Shown here: one piece after another, positions 55,188-64,000 of the stretch
Position numbering within the stretch: position 1 is the stretch's first letter
Layout: the number at the start of each line of letters is the position of its first letter
Origin: Macrobrachium rosenbergii
Lineage: Eukaryota; Arthropoda; Malacostraca; Decapoda; Palaemonidae
Reading direction: 5' to 3'
Length of the DNA: 64,000 nt
NCBI RefSeq assembly: GCF_040412425.1
Contig: NC_089766.1
Coordinates: 15,033,508-15,097,507 of the forward strand
Notes under the pieces: model-generated
The model's database searches: none
Seen by the model: only the letters and a program-made list of their open reading frames with translations
Told to the model about the DNA's origin: nothing
Position numbers and translations under genes: made by a program

Positions 55188-56449
55188 CTATTTCGCCGAC
55201 TCGTAAAGAGAAAGATTGGGTGCCAGAGCAGTCATGTTGTCAGCATAGACTGCAACTGTTCTGCCGCGAACTAGGGCTGAGAAGGACTGGAGACCCAGAT
55301 GAATGGCCTTCAGCTCTTTTATGTTGATGTGGAGTTTCAGATCTTCCAACCACGTCCCCGACACTTCGTGAGACCTGAGAAGAGCCCCCCAACCCAGATC
55401 TGAGGCATCGGGGTAGGAGTGTATGTCAGGGCTCAATGGAAGAAGAGACTTCCCCTGCAGAAGTCTTTCTTCCCACAACCACCATCAAAGATCCTGCTTG
55501 ATCTCCAACGTGATGGGGAAGATGAAGGAGTCCAGCTGAGTCTTCCTGCTCCAGTTTGCTTTTAGAAAGAATTGCAGAAGCCTTGTGTACAACCTTCCCA
55601 ACCTGACGAACTGTTCCACTGAGGCAAGAATCCTCAAGAGGACCATCCACTGTACCACTGAGCAAGATAGAAGAGACAGGAACTTTTGGACAGTTTGAAG
55701 ACGAGGCAACTCTTCTGGGGGAGAGAGCAGCTCGAAAAGTCTGAGAGTCTAGAATCATCTGTGACTTCTGGTTGTTGATCTGGATGCCTAACTGCTGCGT
55801 CAGGCGAAGAGTTCTCATTATGTCCTCTGCGCATTTCTCTCTTGAAGGAGACCTGAGAAGGCAGTCGTCCAAATAGAGACATATATTTATGCCTAGGAGA
55901 TCCAGCCACCTGCTCATAGGAGCAAGAATCTGAGCAAAAACCTGTGGGGCCATGGACAGGCCAAAGCACAAGGCCTGAAACTGGAGAACACTGCCCCGGA
56001 AGACAAATCGAAGAAACTTTCTGGAGTCTGAGTGTATGGGGGACATGAAAGTAAGCATCTTGCATGTCCCTGGTGACCATCCAGTCCCCCTGTTGGAAGG
56101 ACGACATGACTGAGTGATTTGTCTCGATGTGAAACTTTGTTTTCACAACAAACCGATTCAGGGTGCTGACGTCCAAGACAGGCCTCCAGCTCCCTGATGA
56201 TTTGGGGACCACGAAGAGCTGGTTGTGAAATCCCTCTGAATCGTGATCCTTGACCACCTCTATTGCTCCTATGCATAGAAGAGAGTTAGCTGGAAAGACA
56301 ACTGGCGACTTGGTTAAAGGGGGGTATCCCCTTGAAAGAAATGGAGTGCCTTCTCTCAACACCTTGACTACCCAAGGTTCTGTACCTCTGCGGCTCCATT
56401 CCTTCCAAAAGAGGCGAAGTCTTGCTCCTACCAGGGCGTGAAGGACCAA
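55188..56449 (-). pseudogene. Reverse transcriptase-RNase H of DIRS element B, two frameshifts
   Basis: The frame at 55634-56449 carries the RT start: F-V-V-P-K, W-R-P-V-L-D, and motif A R-D-M-Q-D-A-Y-F-H-V. At a run of five C (about 56036-56042, + strand G) the frame changes by one base. The RT then continues in 55426-56058 with F-G-L-S-M-A-P-Q-V-F and the catalytic Y-L-D-D. A second frame change leads to RNase H at 55188-55478 with D-A-S-D-L-G-W-G-A and I-N-I-K-E-L-K-A-I, ending near Y-A-D-N. Catalytic residues are conserved, so the damage is mainly two small indels. The enzyme copies element RNA into DNA and degrades the RNA strand. Confidence 0.88.
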
Positions 56450-56453
56450 GTTC

Positions 56454-58512
56454 TCACTTTCTGGTTGCTGGTTTAAAGGTGGATTTCTTGATGGACTTCG
56501 AGGGAGGACGTAGATTGGTAAGAGGTCTTGGTTGGGTCTTCTGTTTTCCTCTGCGAAAGGGCTGAGGTTGAAGCGGAGAAAAGGGTCTTGCAGTAATGGA
56601 AGAGGAGTCTCTTGGCCGTTTGACAGACTGAGCTAGAAGATAATTTTTGACTTTTTCTGTAAAGCCGACAAAATCTCCTTGATGACATCTCAAGGAAACG
56701 TGGGACTTATCCAGAGGATATTGGAGCATGATAAAACGCCTAACCAATCCACTGAAAAATCTGCCAGGACCGGACAATCCTCAATCTCCCTGGCTAAAGC
56801 ACTAATAGTCCAGTCGAGGAAGCTGTAAACTTCTAACACTAAAAATATTCCTGGTCAAATGGTCTAGCTCGGGAGAGGAGAACATGATCTTGGCCAAGGA
56901 AAATGCAGAACTAAGAGTCACATCAACCAGGCTGGAGAAGTCGCCTTGGGAGGAGGCAGAAACTCCCACAGACGGAGCTTGCCCGGTGGCATAAAAGCGG
57001 TAATTCCTCTCCACTAGTCTACACAGGGGAAAAGCAAAGGTGGCCTTGTCCTGTTCCCTCTTAGAGGCCAACCAGACTTCCACTTCTCGGACCACCTTCT
57101 ACGCAGAAGAGGAAAGAACCAACTTCGGGAGAGCATGGTCTGCCAGGAGTTTCCTCACGAGGAAAGTCGAAGCAGGAGAAACTGGGGCAGAAGCAGCGAA
57201 AAAGTCTGGGAAGGTGTCGAGGAAATATTTCAGCAAGGCGGAGTAGGCTGAAGGAGGAGTGGAGTCTTGCCCTGATCCCCCCTGTCCGAAGAAACAGGTG
57301 ACAACGATGTATCCTTAGACTTGGAGACCATTGGAGTTTTCTTAAAAAACCTCATAAGGTCATTTAACTGACGCTGAATATGGGCAAGAGAAGGGTCTTC
57401 CTACACTGATGAGCGCGACTTACGAGGTGGAGAGGCTGGTGACGAGCCAGAACGCGATGGCGCCTGGTGCCCAGGAATTGGCATGTGGGAGCAAGCGTCG
57501 AGCGACTGGGAGAAGGGAGCTTGGAAGCAAGATGGAACTTTGCCGAAGGTGATGGGTTCTTGAGCGAAACTTCCTGGTGCTTGGGAGCTAAAAAGGGGCG
57601 ATCAAAATATGAAATCGACTCCAGACTGTTCCAAGCAGACCACAGGGGAGGGACTGAAGATGTAGAAGGTGGAACAGCAAAACTGCAAGAGGGCTGCAAA
57701 CTAAGACTGGCCCCCTTGGCCCTCTTGGTAGGCGGAGGGGAGCTGTCTACCGGCAATATGCCTCTTGAGTGGGTGCGTAGAGACCAGGTAGATGACAGAT
57801 GATGCACAATAATAGAGACACCTTTCCAGCGGCGCTCTGTCGCAGCCTAGGAACGGGCAACAGGCTCAAAGGAGAGGCAGCTACTCGTGGGCAAACCCCA
57901 TCGGCCTCCCTTGGACCTTTGGTATGTCTTCTCCCTGGTACGAGGAAGCGAGACGGGGACCTTCGTCTAGGAGCACCGGTGAGACATGCAGCCACCTCCT
58001 CAACACACCCTGCACTGCACACTAACACTTTTCAACATAAGCCTTAAAGGAGGACCCCAACTCCATTACTGTGTTGACCAAAAACTCAAACATCTTGTTG
58101 AACCTAAATTTGAGACTGGCAATGGTGTCAAGATTGCAAGCATGGGAACCTGGAAAGGAGTACATGGAATAGAAGTAGGAGGGTTAACGATAGGGGATGA
58201 AACAGAAATATGAGAGGAAATAGCACTATCTTCTACAGTTTCTGTCACAAGAACAGGTTCTACACTAGCCCTATTCTCAGCTCTAGCAGCTGCCTTCCTT
58301 TTCCTATCCTTATCTAATTTGTCCAGATGGGACTGCAAGACCTTCCATTTTTTATTGTCCCAATTGTGACAATCAATGCAAGTACTGTCCTTACTGCAAT
58401 CCTGCCCCCTACACCTAACACACTTCATATGGGAATCATAACAAGACTTAGTTCCTCTAGTCCTACAACCTTCAGAGCAAAATCTAATGCTTGAAGAGCT
58501 AGAATCAGACAT
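56454..58512 (-). pseudogene. gag-like ORF1 of DIRS element B, frameshifted
   Basis: Starts with ATG at 58512 on the minus strand: a Ser-rich start (M-S-D-S-S-S-S-S), then eight cysteines in about 37 residues (C12, C16, C24, C31, C34, C39, C45, C48, with H28 and H49). This is a putative zinc-binding cluster of the type seen at the start of DIRS ORF1 proteins. A Lys/Arg-rich helix follows (residues 60-80). Later frames at 57364-57807 (Pro/Ser-rich linker), 56802-57095 and 56454-56777 (basic, Arg/Lys/Pro-rich end) complete it after several frame changes. It is the structural, RNA-binding protein of the element. Confidence 0.75.
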
Positions 58513-58654
58513 CTTGAAAACCTGCTATAATTAATGTTAACGAGAGCTAACACCATAGCTATGGCTTGACGGCTACAACAAATAAAAAGTACTTCAAGAA
58601 GGACAAAAAACAAAAAAAAACCATGAAGTAGACTGCAGGAAAAACCACCGATGT

Positions 58655-58843
58655 TAATCGGGAGCTGGCAGAAAGCGAATTGAAGCTCTCTGCTAAGTTG
58701 TTCCTCCCAGTCCCCAATAGTGGGTGGGGCATGTACCTACACCAAAACAAATGATGGCGCTACTGCGAACTTTGAATTTTTAGGCTGCCATAGGTAGAGA
58801 GCTCATAGCTATGTAATTACCTGGTAAGTTACTTATATAAAAA
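58655..58843. repeat. Right inverted terminal repeat of DIRS element B
   Basis: The + strand reads TTCCTCCCAGTCCCCAATAG, then TGTACCTACACCAAAACAAA, and ends GGTAAGTTACTTATATAAAA. These are the inverse of the left end and, for the last 38 bp, of the second half of the internal complementary region. Confidence 0.88.
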
Positions 58844-59124
58844 GTCTGATTACTCAACACAGACTTGGGAAACTCATCAAAATAATGTAAATACAAATGA
58901 ATAAAAACTGGGGATCTATGATAGATGCAAATTTATCAACATATCAGCATAAAGAAAATCAAGTTGAGGTGATGTGGTAATATGACAGTGAATGTCTTAC
59001 TTGCATGCAGTAATTACAGCTTAAAATACATCCCTCCCTGAATCAATAAAAATAAAATATATCAGAAAAATAGCAAGACTACTGGTATCATGCACTACTC
59101 TTAAACCATAATCATGTCATTTAC

Positions 59125-59205
59125 CTAAATTAATGAGTGACGTTCCCTGATCGAGGGCGACTTCACCAAGGCCATTAATGGTCACCCCATTCACCATATT
59201 GAGAG
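59125..59205 (-). CDS. Unidentified host protein, upstream exon
   Basis: On the minus strand the acceptor TTTTCAG (59206-59212) precedes CTCTCAATATGG, and the exon ends TTTAG|GTAAATG. Two bases complete an earlier codon. Then 26 codons follow (L-N-M-V-N-G-V-T-I-N-G-L-G-E-V-A-L-D-Q-G), and a final G joins GA of exon 30746-30894 to make Gly. The three exons together give about 131 residues of the C-terminus. Upstream exons lie beyond the window. It is separated from the next exon by 28.2 kb filled with transposons. No family recognised. Confidence 0.72.
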
Positions 59206-59212
59206 CTGAAAA

Positions 59213-60227
59213 ATAAAAAAATACTGCTGATTAATTTGTAATCAGAAACACACAAAATTATGAATACACACTAGCATCTTGTATTAACTGTTACAGTTCT
59301 TTTTACTGGCTCAGAAAGTATTTCTAATATTTTACTGGTAATTCCCATACAAAAGTACAGTACTGTAATTATGAAAATAAAATAACATTATTCAATCTGC
59401 ACAAGACAGACTATAAGAGCAGTTAATAGTTAAAAATAGTTCAATTAGACCAGAATCCATTCCACACAAAAAGTTTCACCTTTTCAAGTGCTTCTTGCTC
59501 AAACTTATTTCTTGCTGGCACAGAACACCTCATTAAATTGCAGATAGGCTGATTTATAAGAAGATAATTCAACATATGAATAAATATTTTCAGTTACCAC
59601 AGGGCTGACCAAATAGTATAACTTTCAACAGAACAATACATACTGCATTTATTTGCTGTAATATATTATTGTGTAATATAAGTTCTTATAATGTAAGCTT
59701 AACTTGTATGTCATTCTTGTAACATTTAAGAACACTGTACTTTATTGTATTTAATTATAAATTAATATAACTAGAGAGTTAGGTTTTGAGGCTCTTGGGG
59801 TTTGCCTGAAGGACACTTTTCCACAGGACCTCAAAATTGGAACTGAAAATAATGTACAGTTAGGGTGGAAGACACCAAAAGGAAGCAATGAAATGTATAA
59901 GGAAGAAAGCAATGCAGCTGGGACTGAAGGAATGTTAAAAAGAACCTTTCGTACCATTTACTGTCACAATGTAGGCAGTACCCCCCTAAATGGTAGCCTA
60001 TTGATAACTTCTCATTTAAATTTAATACTGCACTACATTCTTGACATACTATAACTGGACCTTGAGGTATGGCCAACAAATAGCAGCTTTTTACATGGGT
60101 GTGTCCCATAGTGCAATTGCCAATTATGATAAATAGCAACTGCAGTCATATATCAACCCTTTTGTTTCTGTAAGGGGGTACTACCATCTAAATTAGCACT
60201 GCACACTCAGGTGGTATAAATGGTTAT
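59213..60227. other. Host intron, nothing recognised
   Basis: AT-rich sequence with no supported exon. A 102-codon minus frame at 59831-60139 lacks any recognisable domain. Confidence 0.45.
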
Positions 60228-60615
60228 TTGCAGCATCTAGCAACATTACTCTTTGCTTTTAATTTTTCTGTGTTCCCCTTGGTCTCTTCCAAGCTAGCTG
60301 TTGTTTCTTCGGCGCAATCGAGTTTTCTGTCCAGCATATAAAACTGTGTGAAACTTTCAGCCATGGCCTGGTGGTGGCCTGTGTTGTTCATATCTATAGC
60401 GCTGCCAGATATATGATTATGGCTAATTTTAACCATAAATAAAATAAAAACTACTGAGGCTAGAGGACTGCAATTTGGTATTTGATGATTGGAGGGTGGA
60501 TGATCAACATACCAATTTGCAGCCCTCTGGCCTCAGTAGCCAAGATCTGTGGGCGGATGGAAAAAGTGCGGACGGACAGACAACGCCCATCTCAATAGTT
60601 TTCTTTTACAGAAAG
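60228..60615. repeat. Dispersed decapod repeat containing an 89-bp hairpin
   Basis: The core 60451-60539 is an inverted repeat: CTACTGAGGCTAGAGGACTG is answered by CAGCCCTCTGGCCTCAGTAG, with ATTTGGTAT/ATACCAAT inside. The 3' part, GATGGAAAAAGTGCGGACGG with ACAGACAACGCC and GTTTTCTTTTACAG, is, from memory, part of a very abundant crustacean repeat. The left part carries a weakly tRNA-like motif (GGCGCAATCGAGTT). Confidence 0.65.
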
Positions 60616-61141
60616 CTAAAAGCTTGTTGATGTACTGGTGAAAATTATAACAAACTAATAGCCTTTTTGGAAACCCCTGCTTCCTGCCTGTGTCCTTTGA
60701 AGGATTTTCTTCAAAAGCAGAAATTATAAGAACTTGAGAAAGTAAGGCAGAATGTGTCATTAAAGAAAACTCTCGACTGGCAAACATGTCATTATTTTGA
60801 TGATTTGTTCACTATAAAAAACAAAGGGTTCGTAAGTTACCTCAGCTGGTCTTACTGAAATACAAGGTTAGCAGATGATCAAGGTGACTGAACATGGTAA
60901 TTTTTTAAACAAAATTTTTAAATAAAACCATTAATCACAATCAGCCTTATTCTGTGCTAGTGGATCCCAGTTACATCAACTTTACAAGACTTCAAAACAT
61001 AAAGAATATTTTGTTATAAAAACATCTTATAAAATTAAACATGTGCTTCTCATACATTTTGTAAATGAATAATGCCCATACCATTTCACCAATGCAGAAA
61101 AATTAAAATAAAATAACAATGACTAAACTTTAAAAACTGAT
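60616..61141. other. Host intron, nothing recognised
   Basis: AT-rich, no exon or element seen. Confidence 0.45.
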
Positions 61142-62040
61142 ATATAATCACACTTATCTCCTTCTCCCTCCCTTCCAACCTCTTCTCTTCTTATCCTAAT
61201 CCACTCTAATCCCCCTTAGTCTCCAATTCTTTACCCTCTACGTAATCTCTAATATTTTCCCCTGAAACTCCTGCTTTAGTCAATACATCACCTATCTGAT
61301 CTTTTCCTTTTATCCATCCCACCTCCATTATTTTCCAGATTCTATTGCTTCTCTTATTGTTGCAGTATCAATTTTTAAACTCTTACTACTTACTCCAGTA
61401 CAGTACTTGATTTTACTGCAGTATTAGTATTAACCAATGCTGCTGATTTTCTCCCCCCTACTATCTCTTCCCACAAATGTTTGAAATATATCAATCCCTC
61501 TATGGCCTCCCCTACACTAAGAGCTTCTGCTTCACTGGTGGACTTTGCTACTCTTCTGGATTTTCTGGATTTCCACCAAATGAGACTTCTCTTACCTAGC
61601 ACGCTGTTGGCCTAGCGTTCGACTCTCCGACCGGCCAATGAAGAATTAGAGAAATTTATTTCTGGTGACAGAAATTCATTTCTTGCCATAATGTGGTTCG
61701 GATTCCACAAAAATCTGCAGGTCCCGTTGCTAGGTAATCAGTTGGTTCTTGGCCACGTAAAATAAATCTAATCCTTCGGGCCAGCCCTAGGAGAGCTGTT
61801 AATCAGCTCAGTGGTCTGATTAAACTAAGATATACTTATTCTCCTCTTACCATCTGTCAAGGATGTCACATATCCCAGTTGTGTATGACCATCTTCTATA
61901 TTCCCAAATGAAGCATCTGCACAGGCTTCTCAACAAATCTCTTCTTCTTCTAGCTCACTTATCACTTCTCCCATTATGTTCTCAGTTTAACTCCACTCGT
62001 CCCAAAGTGGAAAAGTCTGGCCTCTATTGGAGCACAAAGG
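61142..62040 (-). pseudogene. Copia-type RNase H fragment, split by a SINE
   Basis: The minus strand reads C-A-D-A-S-F-G-N (catalytic Asp; 61852-62040), then D-G-H-T-Q-L-G-Y-V. Beyond the SINE it reads I-W-W-K-S-R-K-S-R-R-V-A-K-S-T-S-E-A-E-A-L (61390-61596), and then, past a stop, I-R-E-A-I-E-S-G-K-I and D-V-L-T-K-A-G-V (to about 61220). This is the order of the copia RNase H, of the variant found in many marine invertebrates (GalEa-like, from memory). No integrase or RT of this element is visible. A decayed 3' remnant. Confidence 0.7.
61597..61841 (+). mobile_element. tRNA-derived SINE, 5'-truncated copy
   Basis: Same body as 44749-45036 (GACTCTCCGACCGGCCAATG, TTATTTCTGGTGACAGAAAT, GGCCAGCCCTAGGAGAGCTG) but lacking the A-box part of the head. 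CTCTTACC before it (61589-61596) and after it (61844-61851) is the target duplication. It interrupts the copia RNase H. Confidence 0.88.
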
Positions 62041-62042
62041 AC

Positions 62043-64000
62043 TGAAACTTCATTTCTTGGTAACGGGCTTGAAGGTTGATTTCGTAATGGACTTCAACGA
62101 GAAGCACAGGTTAGTCCAGGGTCTTTGTCTGGGGCTTCTGCTTGCCTCCAAGAAAGGGCTCTAGCTGGAGGGGCAAAACAGACTTAGTGCCGAGGGAGGA
62201 GGATTCCTTCAGTCGCTTGGTGGACTGGGCTAGCAGATCCTGTGCCAACTTCTTCTGGAGGTCAGAGGAAATCTCTTGAATGGTGGCTTGAGGGAAGAGA
62301 TGCAGCTGGTCTTAGGGAGAGAAATGGAGAGCAGACTTCTGGGTCTGGGTGACTCCTTTTGTGGTGACGGAGCACCACAACTCCCTTTTCTTCAAGACCC
62401 CCACAGAAAAGAGAGAGGCAAGCTCTAGGGAACCATCCTTGGTGACCTTGTCAGCACACGACAAAACAGCTAGCCAGTCTGAAGCAAGGTCCTAAGCTAG
62501 GTCAGAGCAGTCCTTGATTTTCTTAGCGAGGGCCCCAATGGTCCAGTCAAGAAAACTAAACACCTCAAAGACCTTTAATATGTTCTTAACAAGGTGGTCT
62601 AGTTCGGGTGACGAAAACATGATCTTTGCCGATGCGACGGCTGAGTGGCGCAACAGATCAACAAGTCCAGAGAAGTCCCCTTAGGAGGAGGCAGCGACCC
62701 CCAAAGGGGGAGCTTCTCCAGTAGAGTAACCTCTCTTATGTATCAGTCTAAAGGGGGGGCCAGGCAAAAGTGGCTTTGCCCTGTTCCCTCTGTGGATAGA
62801 GCCAATCATCCACCTCCTTGAGAGCTTTCCTCGAGGAGGAGGAAAGCACCAACTTGGGAAGCTGAGAGCTGTCATCTGACTGGTTCCTCATACGGAAGGT
62901 CGAGGCCAGAGAAACTAGGGCAGTAGGTACAAAGAAATCGGGAAAGCTGGCCAGAAGATATCTAGGCAGGGAAGCATAAGCCGAAGGAGGAGAGGGTGCT
63001 TGATCAAGAACCTCTTCATCTGAAGAAACCGGTGACAGACACACATCCTGGGAGGCTTTGGGAGCAGTGGGGGCTTTCTGTAAAAAACCCATAATATTCG
63101 ACAGCTGACACTCAATCGATTCCAACGAAGAGTCTTCCTGAACTGAAGCAGGAGCTTGAGGGGGCAAAGGTGGTGGCGAGCGTGTGAGAGCTGGTGCCAG
63201 GTGAGCAGGTGCTGGCGCCACAAGCTTGGGAGCTGGAAACTGGCGCTTGGAGGGGGGAGACGAGCGCTCTGGTGGCAAAGGGTGTTCAGAGGCTGAGAGG
63301 TGCTTACATGAAGACGACTGTTGTCTGAGCAGGTCTTTTGGGTACTTGGGGGACAAAAATGGGCACTCCTCGTACAGTGGAAACAGCTCAGGGCTGCCCC
63401 AACCTGACAAAGAGATCGAGGTAGCCTCAGTGAAACTGCAGGAGGGTTGAGGGCTATGACTGGCCTATCTATACCTCTTAATTGGAAGAGGGGAGCAATC
63501 TGCGCCATCATAGCACCTCGAGAGGATGAGACGAAAAAGAGAAGCACCACCAGCGCCTCTTGTCGGGGCTGGAACCTTCTGCAATAGACGAGGCGATGCG
63601 TACTCACTTTGACACCTTTCCAATGGTTGTTTGTCAACACCTGGGAAGGGGCAGCAGGCTCGACTAAGGGGGCGACTTACCTGTGGGCAAACCCCACTGG
63701 CCTTCCTTGGACTTCCGGTATGTCTTCTCCCAGGTCCAGGGACCATCGTCTAGGAGCACCAGCAGGACGAGTAGCCACCTCCTCCACTACACTGTCATTA
63801 CGCACATTAGAAGACACTTTTTCTGAAAGCCCTTTTAGGAACACCCCTAATTCAGCCACTGCACTGACTACTAAATTAATCTTCACACTGAACTTTGAGT
63901 TGAGGCTGGCAATGGGATTGGGATTGGAAGCATGAGAACCAGGCACAGGATGATGTGGTAAAGTAGTAGAAGGGCTAGGGATAGGAGAAATAGCAAGAAC
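62043..64000 (-). mobile_element. DIRS-type element D, gag part only, runs off the window
   Basis: Related to the gag of element B. Both have the basic end with K-S, P-Q and R-rich runs (62043-62330 versus 56454-56777). Both have the block Q-x-K-A-T-F-A-(F/W)-P followed by G-E-A-P-P-L-G-V-A-A-S or its B counterpart. Both have the L-S-P-V-S-S-D motif ahead of it. The main open stretch, 62748-63410, has a Pro/Ala-rich linker (A-P-A-P-A-H-L-A-P-A). The left edge at about 62043 coincides with the end of gag, where RT should begin but does not, so the copy is truncated or was cut by a later event. The rest lies outside the window. Confidence 0.7.

Larger units (their letters stand above)
52720..58843 (-). 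mobile_element. DIRS-type tyrosine-recombinase retrotransposon B, nearly complete in structure
   Basis: About 6.1 kb. The left terminal repeat (52720-52915) is the inverse of the right one (about 58655-58843); TTTGTTTTGGTGTAGGTACA and ATTGGGGACTGGGAGGAACA occur in both, inverted. An internal complementary region lies at 52951-53050. On the minus strand, in order, come gag with a cysteine cluster, RT, RNase H and tyrosine recombinase. No target duplication is seen, as expected for recombinase-mediated integration. The genes carry only a few frameshifts, so this is the youngest-looking of the DIRS copies here, but it is still not autonomous. It sits in sense orientation in the intron of the minus-strand host gene. 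Confidence 0.92.

Noticed and set aside
57467..57802. 111-codon plus-strand frame
   Set aside because: Antisense to the gag of DIRS element B; composition reflects the Pro/Ser codons of the real strand.

Overview
This is eukaryotic DNA, most likely from a decapod crustacean. It is AT-rich with long introns and very long (AT)n tracts. It carries dispersed repeats that I recognise from memory of shrimp and crab genomes: a tRNA-derived SINE, a hairpin-bearing repeat and a SINE-like repeat. The one host gene that can be named is the RNA helicase UAP56/DDX39B, and its protein is arthropod/metazoan in character. No bacterial gene organisation, CRISPR, rRNA gene or functional tRNA gene was seen.

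Layout. 1-1000: relic of a Ty3/gypsy retropepsin and a fold-back repeat, followed by a 265-bp (AT)n tract. 2700-12700: the complete UAP56 gene on the + strand, with a probable non-coding first exon, a 3.6-kb 5'UTR intron and eight coding exons (432 codons, uninterrupted). A splice-donor-like site lies 8 nt after the stop, and a 768-bp near-perfect inverted repeat sits inside coding intron 2. 13000-20640: tandem duplication, a degenerate decapod repeat and unassigned DNA. 20648-26176: an eroded DIRS-type tyrosine-recombinase retrotransposon (element C), peppered with microsatellites and a MITE. 30414-30894 and 59125-59205: three exons, in matching splice phases, of the 3' end of an unidentified minus-strand host gene. 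Its last visible long intron (28 kb) is packed with retroelements.

Inside that intron lie two DIRS-type elements (A, about 40757-46475; B, about 52720-58843). Each has inverted terminal repeats, an internal complementary region that spells out the circle junction, and decayed gag, RT/RNase H and tyrosine recombinase genes on the minus strand. Element A carries a solo LTR (TGTTA...TAACA ends, CTAGG duplicated on both sides) in its left terminal repeat, and a tRNA-derived SINE between its gag and RT regions. A weaker DIRS relic (E) lies around 32.9-36.1 kb. Upstream of the host exon at 59.1 kb lie a copia RNase H split by a second SINE, and the gag part of a fourth clear DIRS copy (D) that runs off the right edge.

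The host genes therefore make up only a few kb: UAP56, an mRNA export and splicing helicase, and the tail of one unknown Ser/Pro/Gly-rich protein. Most of the rest is a nested archive of mobile elements. The most informative structures are the three DIRS copies in which the internal complementary region can still be read against both element ends.
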